A stretch of 64,000 nt of DNA from Algoriphagus locisalis (GTDB taxonomy: Bacteria > Bacteroidota > Bacteroidia > Cytophagales > Cyclobacteriaceae), in NCBI RefSeq assembly GCF_900116615.1, contig NZ_FPBF01000009.1:62001-126000 (forward strand), written 5' to 3'. Below, one piece after another: positions 51,867-61,826 of the stretch (positions are counted from its first letter, which is position 1; each line of letters begins with the position of its first letter). The translations under genes were made by a program, and so were the position numbers. The notes beneath the pieces are model-generated. The model was not told the DNA's origin and searched no databases. It was given only the letters and a program-made list of their open reading frames with translations.

Positions 51867-54800
51867 TGAATCAATATTAGTCCGCTCACCGAATCTACAG
51901 AATTATCAAGTTCTGATTGAAGCGTTAATTTGTAAATATAAGTTCCTTTTGCTGGATATTTGGTTTGACTTTGTAAAAAAAGCCAAGACAAATCATCAAT
52001 TTGAGCAGTAGCTTTCACTAAACGCTCACTTTCTATAAATAGTGTCTTGCCATCTGTTTGGTACACGGCAAGCGTCACTAGTAGATTTTCACCAGGCTGA
52101 TTATGCTCAAGCTCAAAATTACTCTCGATGGAAGCTGGATTAGGATAAGTTTTGTGATTTAAAATCCTTAGTTTATCACTTCCTTCTACCAATATTTCCT
52201 GATTGAGTACGCTTCCGTTTCCTAAGTTATCCCATGCGCGGATAGTTACCAAATTCTTGCCTTCTTTTAACCCTGTGATTTCAAACGTCACTTTACCTGT
52301 TTTAAAGGTGTTATTTTCCGAAGTGAAAGAGTCATTCAAAATTATTGGCGTGCCGTCATTTAGTTGAAACGTCAGGTTTTCAGCAGGTAGAAAACCGGAA
52401 ATATTAATGCCACTTGAATCCTCAAAATAGGCTTCCATAGCAATCGTTTTGGAAGGGAAAATAAATGGAGCTTGACTTTTTTCTCCAAAAGCAGCGGTTA
52501 TGGTTGGGCCAATTGTGTCTAGTGGTAATTTGCTTGATATTCCTCCAATTATCGATGTGTTAAAACCAAATGCCTCCCAAGTTTGTTTAGAACTCTCCCC
52601 AAAGATTCGAATGCTGCCTTCTCCAAATTGCTGATCTATATTTTTAGGAATGATCATACTACCTTTAATCTTACCAGCGACTATTTTTCCTTTTCCTTTG
52701 AAAATTAGATTTTCACTTTCTTTATATTCCGCCGGATTGCTTTCGTCCCCCAAGGTCTTTTCTTTAGAAGGCTTATCATATACTTCTAGGATGTATTCAC
52801 CGTCGAAAGCACTTGAAATTCCTCCTGAAGTTGGATTAGTTACCTCTGCTTCAAATTCTACCTCCTGTAGCGCAGAAAGGGTGTCTAGATTACTTTGATT
52901 TAAAGGGTTTTTAAATGAAGTAAAGTGAATTTGAAATTTTGGTCTGGCCAATTTCATGCTTGGATCGGCTAAAAGGCTGAAATTTCTATTAAGCGCGCCA
53001 TTTAAACTATTGTTTTTAGTGTTTTTAAAAATGCTTCCCAAGTCTTGGTATTCTTCATCTTCTAGTCTAAATACTTCTTCAAAGAAGGCTTCATTCAAAG
53101 AGAAGTTCACACTGCTAAATACAGGTCTGCCTGTGCTCAGTAGTCCTATTGCACCTTTATTTGGAGAAATTAAGAGTTCCTCAGCTGCAGATCGTAAGAA
53201 AGGACTGTCGTGTCTCCCAAATTCGCAGGTGGCCGTCACCCATAAAGCCAGTTGATCTTGATTGGCCCAGTTTGCAATGTCCGAGGTCGTGAATACCTCT
53301 TCTGCTGTAAGAGTGGTTTCATTGCCGTGACCGATATAATTGAGTAGCAAGGTGCCCTTTTCCAGCGTTTCCTCTAAGGCAGTTTTTGCAAGAGGAGAGG
53401 ATTGTCTTTCGCCATTCTTCAACTGTTCATAGCTGTCCAGATATAATCTCTGTTGCTTGAATTCTGGATGATTTTCTTTCAAAAATGCCCCATGAGCTTC
53501 TGAATCGCGCAGATGGATGTTGTTGTCCCCATCGTCGGCGAAAAATGTTACGGTTTTTTTCCAATCTCCTGCATGTGGATTGCTTTCGTAAGCGATGATT
53601 TTATCCACGACTATAGCAGCTTCTTGAGCATTGATTACAGGCAATCGTCCCACGCCGATTTGCATGAGTTCATCACCTTCCCTAGTTTCTTCCCATTCAC
53701 CTTGGCCAAATTCAATAAGTGAGAAATAATCATCAGAACTGAAGGTGGACAGGGGATTTAGGCTATTTCGACTAGTATAAATAGGAACCAGATTTGGCCT
53801 GCCACCCAGAAGTCCTTTGTAGTCAAAGGTTCCTTTTCCTAAAATCAGGACATTTTGAAGCCTTCTTCCCTGATGAAAATGCCAAGCAATAAAATTCCGA
53901 ATTGCATTTAAATCGGGATTGCCATACCCAAATGAATCATAGATTTCATCCAAATAAGCTACTTCAGCATAAATCCCCATTCCCAGTTTGTGAACGCTTA
54001 GTTTTTCAGCTGAATTGCTCAGGATTTTAGGAGAGATTATGAGTAATTCGGGCCAAGTAGATTGAGTTCGAAGATCAACTTTAGCGGGTGTTATTTCTGG
54101 GATAACTTGAGTCTGATTTTCATCGAAGACAATAAATTTTTGCCCTGAAACAAGTGCTCCAGTGCTTAAGTCAATAGCTTTAGGACTATAAAAATCACTG
54201 ATTTCCCAGACTGATAAATCATTCAAGGCGGAAATTAAAATGGTAGATTCCTGATTAGTGGAATAAACCCCTTCATCTAAGGAATTACTGGTGTTTGGCA
54301 CTCCGATGCCTAGGTATTCAAAATACCCAGCATCGTTTGGACCTAAGGCTTGAAATGAAATTCTCAATCGCTCTACTTTATTTCCTACAGGTAAAAAGCG
54401 CTCATTCACGTTTACTTCTTCACCTTTTGTCGAGTAAGTGCTGTTTTGAATTCCTACAAATGTGCTCTCCGAAATAAGCAACTCATCTACTGCCAGATTG
54501 AGCTGTGAAGATGTGCTGGAGCTTGCCATCAATTTGGCAGCTACTTTCCAATCTGCATTGGAGGATGTTTCTAGAGGAAGAGCGTAACCGCGCGTGATGC
54601 CTGGTGCTACGGCTCTAGAATACCAAGTTCGTCCGGAATTCAGGATATTATTTTCATCTTCTTTGAGCCACTTCCATTCGTAGAGCACTGAAGGTTCTTG
54701 GTTTCCAGATAGTCCAGTTAGCGTTGAAATCCGATTTGCCTCAGGAGAAACTCCAATTAGAAAACTGATCGAATCTGAGTAGCTATTATGCTGATATTCA

Positions 54801-55117
54801 ATGTTTCCTTCCTCGAATAAATACGTGTGAGGAGATGGCAGGTAGAAATAGAGATTATCGTCTTTTTCCAAACCTGCAATTTCCTGAAACTCTAAATTCT
54901 CAGGGTGCAAAAGCTGTGGTAGCATCCCTGGGTAGCCATAAACTGCAATTTCGCTTAGGGAATTAGCTCCTAAAGCTTGAAGTTGATCTTTACTTATTCG
55001 GTATATACCTTCCTCAGTGATTTTGAATTTGAAATAGGAAGTTTGCCCAGAAGCAGAATCAACAAAAAGCCAGTTGATAAGTAGAAGGAAAATTAGCTTA
55101 TGGCCATTGCTAAACAT
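51863..55117 (-). CDS. porU: Type IX secretion sortase PorU (gingipain-like C25 family)
   Basis: 1,084 residues, signal ending SASGQ. The peptidase C25 domain shows NVLILGKGTFDYKG, GVGRLPV, the catalytic His in NYIGHGNETTL (H597) and the catalytic Cys in TATCEFGRHDSP (C631). It ends with a beta-sandwich resembling a type IX C-terminal domain (TYPNPASIES). PorU removes the C-terminal signal of exported cargo and attaches the cargo to a surface lipid. It is one base away from pssA and overlaps porV. Confidence 0.95.
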   Translation of the reverse strand: MFSNGHKLIFLLLINWLFVDSASGQTSYFKFKITEEGIYRISKDQLQALGANSLSEIAVYGYPGMLPQLLHPENLEFQEIAGLEKDDNLYFYLPSPHTYLFEEGNIEYQHNSYSDSISFLIGVSPEANRISTLTGLSGNQEPSVLYEWKWLKEDENNILNSGRTWYSRAVAPGITRGYALPLETSSNADWKVAAKLMASSSTSSQLNLAVDELLISESTFVGIQNSTYSTKGEEVNVNERFLPVGNKVERLRISFQALGPNDAGYFEYLGIGVPNTSNSLDEGVYSTNQESTILISALNDLSVWEISDFYSPKAIDLSTGALVSGQKFIVFDENQTQVIPEITPAKVDLRTQSTWPELLIISPKILSNSAEKLSVHKLGMGIYAEVAYLDEIYDSFGYGNPDLNAIRNFIAWHFHQGRRLQNVLILGKGTFDYKGLLGGRPNLVPIYTSRNSLNPLSTFSSDDYFSLIEFGQGEWEETREGDELMQIGVGRLPVINAQEAAIVVDKIIAYESNPHAGDWKKTVTFFADDGDNNIHLRDSEAHGAFLKENHPEFKQQRLYLDSYEQLKNGERQSSPLAKTALEETLEKGTLLLNYIGHGNETTLTAEEVFTTSDIANWANQDQLALWVTATCEFGRHDSPFLRSAAEELLISPNKGAIGLLSTGRPVFSSVNFSLNEAFFEEVFRLEDEEYQDLGSIFKNTKNNSLNGALNRNFSLLADPSMKLARPKFQIHFTSFKNPLNQSNLDTLSALQEVEFEAEVTNPTSGGISSAFDGEYILEVYDKPSKEKTLGDESNPAEYKESENLIFKGKGKIVAGKIKGSMIIPKNIDQQFGEGSIRIFGESSKQTWEAFGFNTSIIGGISSKLPLDTIGPTITAAFGEKSQAPFIFPSKTIAMEAYFEDSSGINISGFLPAENLTFQLNDGTPIILNDSFTSENNTFKTGKVTFEITGLKEGKNLVTIRAWDNLGNGSVLNQEILVEGSDKLRILNHKTYPNPASIESNFELEHNQPGENLLVTLAVYQTDGKTLFIESERLVKATAQIDDLSWLFLQSQTKYPAKGTYIYKLTLQSELDNSVDSVSGLILIQ

Positions 55118-55118
55118 C

Positions 55119-55805
55119 TCAAGTCAAGGAATTTTCTAGTACTGACAAACCTATATAGGCTAAAATCAGAATGGGAATCCCAGCTAATCCGAAGAATATA
55201 ATCATACACAGACCGATAGCTACAAGTGCATATCTGAATTTGTTTTCTGCCAATGAAAAAGATTTGAATTTCAAAGCAATCAGGTGTAGCTCAGCTAGCA
55301 GCAAGATGGAAAAAACCCAAGCTATTCCCACCAGAAAAAATGGCGAAGTGAGCCATGTGCCAACCCAGGGCCACTGAATGGCGAAATAAGGTAAAGTGCT
55401 AATAAATAAGGCATTTGCTGGCGTAGGCAGCCCAATGAATTTATCACTTTGTCTCGTGTCTAAGTTGAATTTGGCTAATCGTAAAGCCGAAAATAAAGGT
55501 ATGATCAGGGTCAAGTAGGGGAGCCACTCAACTGAAGAATTTATTTTAGTCATTTGAAAGAGAATCATACCGGGAAGGACTCCAAATGAAACCAGGTCGG
55601 CTAAGGAATCCAGCTGCTTTCCCAATTCACCTTGTACATGCAAAAGCCTTGCGGCAAAACCATCAAAAAAATCAATAAATGCGGATAAAATAATGAAATA
55701 GGCTCCTGAAAGGATATTTCCATTGATTACCCAAATCACCCCGATTACTCCCGAAAGTAAATTAAGTAAGGTTATCGCATTGGGGATGTGGGATTTGATT
55801 TTCAA
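55119..55805 (-). CDS. pssA: CDP-diacylglycerol-serine O-phosphatidyltransferase
   Basis: 228 residues with about six membrane helices. The CDP-alcohol phosphotransferase motif is exact: D48-G49, A52-R53, G62, D66 and D70. It makes phosphatidylserine, the precursor of phosphatidylethanolamine, at the inner membrane. The start is TTG inside the upstream stop (TTGA), so it depends on translational coupling. It precedes porU in the same tight operon. Confidence 0.94.
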   Translation of the reverse strand: MKIKSHIPNAITLLNLLSGVIGVIWVINGNILSGAYFIILSAFIDFFDGFAARLLHVQGELGKQLDSLADLVSFGVLPGMILFQMTKINSSVEWLPYLTLIIPLFSALRLAKFNLDTRQSDKFIGLPTPANALFISTLPYFAIQWPWVGTWLTSPFFLVGIAWVFSILLLAELHLIALKFKSFSLAENKFRYALVAIGLCMIIFFGLAGIPILILAYIGLSVLENSLT

Positions 55806-56455
55806 GATTGTGCATTTTTGCCCACGAATGGGTTGTGAGTTTTTTCGAAAGCAATGGTTGTCTCAGGACCGTGACCGGGGTAGATTACTGTTTCTTCAGG
55901 AAGTGTGAAAAGTTCCGATTTTATCTTGCTCAATAGTAATTCATGATTTCCACCTGGCAAATCTGTTCGGCCAATGCTTCCTCTAAATAAGGTGTCTCCT
56001 GCGATGCATTGATTAGAACTTTCGTGATAAAAAACCACATGACCTGGGGCATGACCAGGGACGAAGATGATTTTCAGCACTTCATCACCAACATTGATTT
56101 CTTCTCCTTCTACGAGAAATCCATCCGCCTGGCTGCTTTCATAACCTACAAACCCATAATTTGGTGCGTAAACCTCTACTGCCTTTAAGACTGAAGCTTC
56201 TTCTTTATGAATGAGGAGATCGACACCGAAGACTTTTTTTGCCCAAGCATTGCCCAAAACATGGTCAATATGACAATGCGTATTGAGAAGTTGCGTGATT
56301 CGAATATTTTTTTCTGTCACAAAATCCAATACTTCCTTTCGCTCATCCAGGTCAAAGCAACCCGGGTCAATTAATGTCCCTTTGCCTTTTTCGTCGTAAA
56401 GCAAATAAGTGTTTTCTTGAAAGGGGTTGAATGTAAAAGACTTAATGTAAAGCAT
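55802..56455 (-). CDS. MBL-fold metallo-hydrolase, glyoxalase II-like
   Basis: 217 residues. The metal motif THCHIDH (59-65) is followed by FVPGHAPGHVVFY, AGDTLF and YPGHGPETTI, completing a two-metal site. Glyoxalase-II-like thioester hydrolases and persulfide dioxygenases look alike here; the compact length favours a general hydrolase. It is the first gene of the pssA-porU-porV-M16 operon, overlapping pssA by four bases. Confidence 0.9.
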   Translation of the reverse strand: MLYIKSFTFNPFQENTYLLYDEKGKGTLIDPGCFDLDERKEVLDFVTEKNIRITQLLNTHCHIDHVLGNAWAKKVFGVDLLIHKEEASVLKAVEVYAPNYGFVGYESSQADGFLVEGEEINVGDEVLKIIFVPGHAPGHVVFYHESSNQCIAGDTLFRGSIGRTDLPGGNHELLLSKIKSELFTLPEETVIYPGHGPETTIAFEKTHNPFVGKNAQS

Positions 56456-56511
56456 GGAAAATGTATATCAGAATTCGAACAAAATAAGGAATTAAACCTT
56501 TATTTTGGGCT

Positions 56512-57558
56512 ATGGAAATTGATTTTTTGCTCATAGGACAGGGACTTGCCGGTACAGCACTGGCCTATAGACTGAAGCAAGCTGGGAAGAAAATCAGGAT
56601 TATCGATGAGCCGGGAGCTAATAATTCCAGTAGGGTTGCAGCAGGGCTTTTTAATCCAGTGACGGGAAGAAAAATGGTTAAAACCTGGAAAGCAGACTTG
56701 CTTTTTCCCGAGATCAAACCATTTTACCAACAGCTGGAAAGACTAACAAGCAGCAAATTTCTTGCGGAAAAAGCTATTTACAGACCTTTTCTCAGTATTG
56801 AGGAGCAAAATGAATGGATGGGACATAGTGCTAATCCTGCATTTGAAGCTTACTTGGAGGAGATTCATCAAGAAAGTCAATCTGAATATCTGAAAGACCC
56901 TTATGGAGGAGTGATGCTTCGCAATTCAGGCTGGCTGAATATCAATAATCTACTTGATGCGATGACTACGTATTTTCAAGAAGAATTGGTTTTGGAGAAA
57001 TTTGATGAAAGCATATTTTCGCGGGAAGGTGAGTTTTGGACTTATCGTAATGTTAAAGCTAAGGCAATTATATATTGCAATGGACTTGGTGCTATGAATT
57101 CCCGTTTTTTCAATTTTTTGCCTTTTGCTCCTGTCAAAGGCGAAATATTGGAAGTAAAGCAAGCCTTTTCACCGGAATATGTGGTGAATAGAGGTGTGTT
57201 CAGGGTTCATTTGGGCGATGAAGTTCATCGTGTGGGATCTACCTATACAAAACATGATCTGGACTTAGGCCCCACAGATGAGGCGAAAATAGAGCTTTTG
57301 GATAAATTACAGGATTTGGTGCGGATGCCTGTGGAGGAAATTATTACCCACAAGACAGGAATTAGGCCTGCCACCAGAGATAGAAAACCATTTTTGGGAA
57401 AACATCCTACCGAGGTAGGCGTTTACATATTCAATGGTTTTGGAGCCAAAGGAGTGTCACTTATTCCTTATTTTAGTGATATTATGGCTGACCATCTCCT
57501 AAATGATAAGGCAATTGACCCCGATGTGGACATAGCTCGGTATTTTAATTATATTTAA
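56512..57558 (+). CDS. FAD-dependent oxidoreductase (DAO family)
   Basis: 348 residues. FAD site: FLLIGQGLAGTALAYRL (5-21), RVAAGLFNPVTGRKM, and a C-terminal GIRPATRDRKPFLG to FNGFGAKGVSLIPY. The first segment resembles the oxidoreductase half of MnmC-type proteins, but no methyltransferase half is present. The substrate is unknown. It is divergent from the metallo-hydrolase gene and lies 21 bases ahead of the large envelope protein gene. Confidence 0.88.
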   Translation: MEIDFLLIGQGLAGTALAYRLKQAGKKIRIIDEPGANNSSRVAAGLFNPVTGRKMVKTWKADLLFPEIKPFYQQLERLTSSKFLAEKAIYRPFLSIEEQNEWMGHSANPAFEAYLEEIHQESQSEYLKDPYGGVMLRNSGWLNINNLLDAMTTYFQEELVLEKFDESIFSREGEFWTYRNVKAKAIIYCNGLGAMNSRFFNFLPFAPVKGEILEVKQAFSPEYVVNRGVFRVHLGDEVHRVGSTYTKHDLDLGPTDEAKIELLDKLQDLVRMPVEEIITHKTGIRPATRDRKPFLGKHPTEVGVYIFNGFGAKGVSLIPYFSDIMADHLLNDKAIDPDVDIARYFNYI

Positions 57559-57579
57559 AGACATCTTTCAGCAAATAGA

Positions 57580-60500
57580 ATGCGATATCACCTTCTACGA
57601 ATTTTAGTTTTTGCTGGGTTATGGTTGAATTCATTTTTTGCCCTCGCTCAGTTTGACCAGGAGCGTTTTGGGAAAAACAGAATTCAGCACCAGCAGTTTG
57701 AATGGTACTTTTATTCCTCAAATAATTTTGAGGTTTATTATTATGACCGTGGCGGAGCAAATGCCAAAATGGCCATCGATTACTTGGAAAGCGAGTTTAA
57801 TCGTCTAACTCAGATGATTGGTTATGTGGCTTATACCAAGCCTAAAATTTACATTTATAACTCTCCTGAGGAGCTTTTGCAGAGCAATATCAACCTGAAC
57901 AAAGAGGAGTATAGCGAGCAGGGGCAAACCAACTTCAATAGGCTAATAGCCGAAGTAGCCTATAAGGGTGAAGTTGATGAATTCAAAGATGATTTGATTT
58001 ATGGCACTGTAAAGGTCATAATCGAAGAGATGCTTTACGGTTCTTCTGTCTCAGATGCTTTTCAATCAAATCTTACCAATAGTTTTCCAGAGTGGTATGT
58101 GGATGGCATAGCACTCTATTTGGCGAAGGGCTGGAGTAGAGAAATGGATGATTTCGTCAGACATTATTTCGAAGAAGATGAAACGCCAAAAATCCTCAAA
58201 TTGAAGGAAAGAGAAGCTGCCTTGGTGGGCCAGTCTGTTTGGAATTACATAGCCGAGCGGTACGGAAGAAGGTATGTGTCAAGCATATTGAATCTATCCA
58301 GAATAAACAGAAATGAGGAAAATAGTATAGCAAATACGGTGGGCTTAAATTATAAGACTTTTACTGAGGATTGGAAAAAGTATTATTTGAATATCAATAA
58401 ACAGGTATCGAACACTTTTAAAGAACCAAATAAAGGGGCTATAGTCGCTGAAACTTCCCCAAGGTTTATAGGTGCGATAAATGATATTAAATTCAGTCCT
58501 GATGGATTAAATGTAGCCTATGTCATCAATAATGGCGGTAAGTACAAGGTTCAGATCAGGGAAGTAAGCTCTGGGAATGAACAAACAATTTTCGCAGGCG
58601 GTACGTCCCTTCAGGATCAGGAAGCCAATTTCACCTCTCCAATAATAGCGTGGAGAGATTCGGCAAATATTGCCATCGCCTCTTTCAAAAGAGGGTTTAC
58701 TACGCTTAGGTTGAGATCACTGGATGGATCCAATCAGGATAAGATTTTTTTAAGAAATATCACGCAGATCCTAAGTCTTGATTTCAATAGCACTGGGAAA
58801 AACATGGTGCTTTCTGCCATTTCGAATGGTAAGTCTGATATCTACACACTGAATGCTAGAGGTGCAGGAAGAAGGTTGACCAATGATTCTTTTGATGAGC
58901 TGACTCCTATGTTTTTGAATGATTCCACGATCATTTATTCCTCAAATGCTACCAATTTGCCGGATTCGGTAATGGGGAAAAATTTAGAGTTGACTTCTTT
59001 ACCGGATTATTACAATCTGTATATGGTGCAGGTGACAGATACAATCGTCACTAAGCAGTTGACTAATTCAAACAGCAAGAATATCAGACCTAGAAAAGTT
59101 AATAGCAACACGATTGTCTATTTGAGCGATTTGAGTGGGATAAATAACCTGATGCGAATGAGCATAGGTAATCAGGTATCAAATCAAATATCGGCCTACA
59201 ATAAAAGTATCGAGGCTTTTGACATCAACAGTAGAATGAATAGAATGGCCTATTCGATTCGTGATGGAAGAGAGAGTTACTTGGTGATCGAAGGATTTTC
59301 CAGTGCCGATCAGTTTACGCCGAGTACGCCTAGGATTCAGCTAGAGCAGGCAAAAAGTCTCAATGAAAGGCTAGCCGCAAGGAGACTGATGGAAGAAAAA
59401 GAAGCAAGGGAAAGTCAACCACGAGTGACCCAGGAAGTCAGACCATCCGTGCCTATGGTTCCCCTAGATACGATTCCAAAGAATTCAACATCCTCAATAG
59501 ATCTCAAGCGCCTTAGTTTTGAATCTAAAAATGGAATAAACACAGATAACTATACTTTCGATACCTTGCCGGCTAACCTTGGTTCTGCGCCTTTGGTGGC
59601 GGGGGCATCAGAGTCTAAAACAAACTTGCTAGAGTCTTTTAGAAAGGAAAGTTTAAGAAAGCGCGTGACTGGTCCAAGGGAAATGGAGCCACAGTTTTTT
59701 ATCAATAGCCTCAATACTCGCTTTGTGGTAGATCCATTGAGAGGTTTTGGTATTGGTATCACTGGAAAAATGACGGATTTGCTCGATAATCATGTTTTCA
59801 CAGGAGGGGTAATGACTACACTGGATTTTAGATCAGGTGGTGATATATTCTTCGAATATGAATATTTGAAAAGTAGAGTTGATTTCAAAGGAAGATTTGA
59901 CCGGAAAACTGTTCGTGTGTCAGAGGGGGATATTACGTTCCAAAAGTATGTCTTAACAAAAGTCGAAGCAGGTTTTTCATATCCCTTGAATGCGAACGCA
60001 AGGTTTACGCTTGCTCCATTTGCCGCCAAAACCCAATACTTCAATCTTAATCCTGATTCTTTGATCATGGGACAAGATCCCGATCAAAATCGACTTGATG
60101 TAAACTATCTGGGAGGAAAAGCAGAGTTTGTTTACGACAGGACTCAGCCTCTAGGTTTGTATTCTCAGCGTGGCTTCAAAGGGAAAATCGGCTACACTCA
60201 GTACCAGTCTTTTAATAATAAAGAGCGTTCTTTCGGTAACTTTTATGTCGATTTGAGAGAGTATAGATCTATTCATAAGAATATTGTCCTTGCTGCGAGA
60301 CTATATGCAGGCTCATTTATGGGGAATAATCCTCAGACCTATATGTTGGGAGGGATGGATAATTGGTTGTTTAACGAGTTTTATCGCCCGCCGTCCAATA
60401 GACCAGAATCTTCACCTATTAGAAATCCTACCGGAGTAGAAAATTCTAATATTTTATTTGCAGACTTTGTCGATTTGAGAGGTTATGATTACGATGAGAT

Positions 60501-60873
60501 TCGCGGTAGAAATATGGTTACTTTCACCGCGGAATTGAGAGTGCCAGTGTTTTCCTATTTGACACGAGGCAATATCACTTCTAATTTTATTCGGAATTTC
60601 CAATTGGTTGGTTTCTATGACATAGGGTCAGCATGGAATGATTCTGCCCCTTGGGAACGCGTAAATGATCAAAACACAGAAGTAATCAACACAGAAGGAT
60701 CTCCCTTTACGATCACCCTAAATAATTTCAACAATCCATGGCTTCAGAGTTATGGAGCAGGATTGAGAACCGTTTTGCTTAACTACTACGTCAAATTCGA
60801 TGTAGCGAGACCAATCAGAAATTACGAAGCCGAAGATCTAAAGTTCTATGTAACTTTGGGCTTCAATTTCTAA
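57580..60873 (+). CDS. Large envelope protein: peptidase-MA-like, TolB-like propeller and surface-antigen barrel
   Basis: 1,097 residues with a signal ending FALAQ. Residues ~35-260 resemble a peptidase-MA/gluzincin domain, but where HExxH is expected the sequence reads VKVIIEEMLYG (145-153), so zinc binding is doubtful. FPEWYVDGIALYLAKGW follows as in that family. Residues ~290-590 carry TolB-like propeller units (KFSPDGLNVAYV, NSTGKNMVLSAIS). Residues ~720-1,097 form a barrel with FADFVDLRGYDYDEIRGRN, LRVPVFSYL and GFYDIGSAWN, like Omp85/surface-antigen proteins, ending LGFNF. It is probably an outer-membrane protein with a periplasmic propeller; function unknown. Confidence 0.85.
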   Translation: MRYHLLRILVFAGLWLNSFFALAQFDQERFGKNRIQHQQFEWYFYSSNNFEVYYYDRGGANAKMAIDYLESEFNRLTQMIGYVAYTKPKIYIYNSPEELLQSNINLNKEEYSEQGQTNFNRLIAEVAYKGEVDEFKDDLIYGTVKVIIEEMLYGSSVSDAFQSNLTNSFPEWYVDGIALYLAKGWSREMDDFVRHYFEEDETPKILKLKEREAALVGQSVWNYIAERYGRRYVSSILNLSRINRNEENSIANTVGLNYKTFTEDWKKYYLNINKQVSNTFKEPNKGAIVAETSPRFIGAINDIKFSPDGLNVAYVINNGGKYKVQIREVSSGNEQTIFAGGTSLQDQEANFTSPIIAWRDSANIAIASFKRGFTTLRLRSLDGSNQDKIFLRNITQILSLDFNSTGKNMVLSAISNGKSDIYTLNARGAGRRLTNDSFDELTPMFLNDSTIIYSSNATNLPDSVMGKNLELTSLPDYYNLYMVQVTDTIVTKQLTNSNSKNIRPRKVNSNTIVYLSDLSGINNLMRMSIGNQVSNQISAYNKSIEAFDINSRMNRMAYSIRDGRESYLVIEGFSSADQFTPSTPRIQLEQAKSLNERLAARRLMEEKEARESQPRVTQEVRPSVPMVPLDTIPKNSTSSIDLKRLSFESKNGINTDNYTFDTLPANLGSAPLVAGASESKTNLLESFRKESLRKRVTGPREMEPQFFINSLNTRFVVDPLRGFGIGITGKMTDLLDNHVFTGGVMTTLDFRSGGDIFFEYEYLKSRVDFKGRFDRKTVRVSEGDITFQKYVLTKVEAGFSYPLNANARFTLAPFAAKTQYFNLNPDSLIMGQDPDQNRLDVNYLGGKAEFVYDRTQPLGLYSQRGFKGKIGYTQYQSFNNKERSFGNFYVDLREYRSIHKNIVLAARLYAGSFMGNNPQTYMLGGMDNWLFNEFYRPPSNRPESSPIRNPTGVENSNILFADFVDLRGYDYDEIRGRNMVTFTAELRVPVFSYLTRGNITSNFIRNFQLVGFYDIGSAWNDSAPWERVNDQNTEVINTEGSPFTITLNNFNNPWLQSYGAGLRTVLLNYYVKFDVARPIRNYEAEDLKFYVTLGFNF

Positions 60874-60887
60874 CAACAAATTTTAGT

Positions 60888-61769
60888 ATGATCAAGTCAA
60901 TGACCGGTTTCGGAAATGCCGGATTTGAGGATGAGCGAATGGTGATCCAAGTGGAAGTACGCACGCTCAACTCGAAATTTTTGGATCTTTCCATCAGAAG
61001 TCCAAGGCAGTTTAATGATAAAGAGCTGGAAATTAGAACTCTGGTTCAGTCTATTCTGGATCGTGGTAAAGTGAGTATCTCGATTGAATTCCAATCCAAA
61101 GGATCCGCCGAAATGCCAGTCAGCATTAATGAAGAGTTATTTAATCTCTTTTATCAAAAATATAAAGGGCTTGCAGAACGTGTTAGGGATGATTCTCAGG
61201 ATATTTTCAAACTAGCATTGCAATCACCAAGTGTAATTACCCAAGTTACTGGCGAGCAAAGAGACGATCAGGCAGATTGGGATGAAATCAAAAAAGTACT
61301 GGTTATCGCTCTAAATAAATGTGATTCATTCAGACAGGATGAGGGGAATTCTTTGGAAGAAAAGCTACGGGGCAATATCAACACCATAGCCAGTGGGTTT
61401 ATGCAGATCCAAGAAAATGAAGGGAAGCGAAAAGATCGAATCAAGCAGAAGATCCGAAATCACTTCAGCGAGTGGCTGGACGAAAATTCATTTGATGCCA
61501 ACCGCTTTGAGCAGGAATTGATTTACTACTTCGAGAAATTAGATATTACCGAAGAGATTGTTAGGCTTGATACTCATTTAAAGTACTTTACAAAGTGCCT
61601 TTCCGAGGAAACTAGCCAAGGTAAAAAACTAGGATTTATCTCTCAGGAGATAGGAAGGGAGATCAATACGATAGGCTCTAAGGCCAACGATGCAGAGATG
61701 CAAAAGCATGTGATTTTGATGAAAGATGAGCTTGAAAAAGTCAAAGAGCAATCATTGAACGTATTATAG
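60888..61769 (+). CDS. yicC: YicC-family protein
   Basis: 293 residues. N-terminal MIKSMTGFGNAGFEDERMVI, EVRTLNSKFLDLSIRSPR and RGKVSISIEF are the YicC signature; the DUF1732 C-terminus has FEQELIYYFEKLDITEEIVRL and FISQEIGREINTIGSKAND. YicC proteins have endoribonuclease activity in some bacteria. It follows the envelope protein gene by 14 bases. In many genomes it precedes gmk, but here it is followed by a terminator. Confidence 0.95.
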   Translation: MIKSMTGFGNAGFEDERMVIQVEVRTLNSKFLDLSIRSPRQFNDKELEIRTLVQSILDRGKVSISIEFQSKGSAEMPVSINEELFNLFYQKYKGLAERVRDDSQDIFKLALQSPSVITQVTGEQRDDQADWDEIKKVLVIALNKCDSFRQDEGNSLEEKLRGNINTIASGFMQIQENEGKRKDRIKQKIRNHFSEWLDENSFDANRFEQELIYYFEKLDITEEIVRLDTHLKYFTKCLSEETSQGKKLGFISQEIGREINTIGSKANDAEMQKHVILMKDELEKVKEQSLNVL

Positions 61770-61774
61770 AAAAA

Positions 61775-61811
61775 GTGGCTGTTTCTACTGGTGAGACAGC
61801 CATTTTTTTTT
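61775..61811. terminator. Terminator between yicC and the first tonB gene
   Basis: An 11-base-pair stem with two wobble pairs (GTGGCTGTTTC / GAGACAGCCAT) and a 7-base loop is followed by nine Ts. It lies between convergent genes. Confidence 0.8.
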
Positions 61812-61826
61812 GACTCCAGTCCTAGC

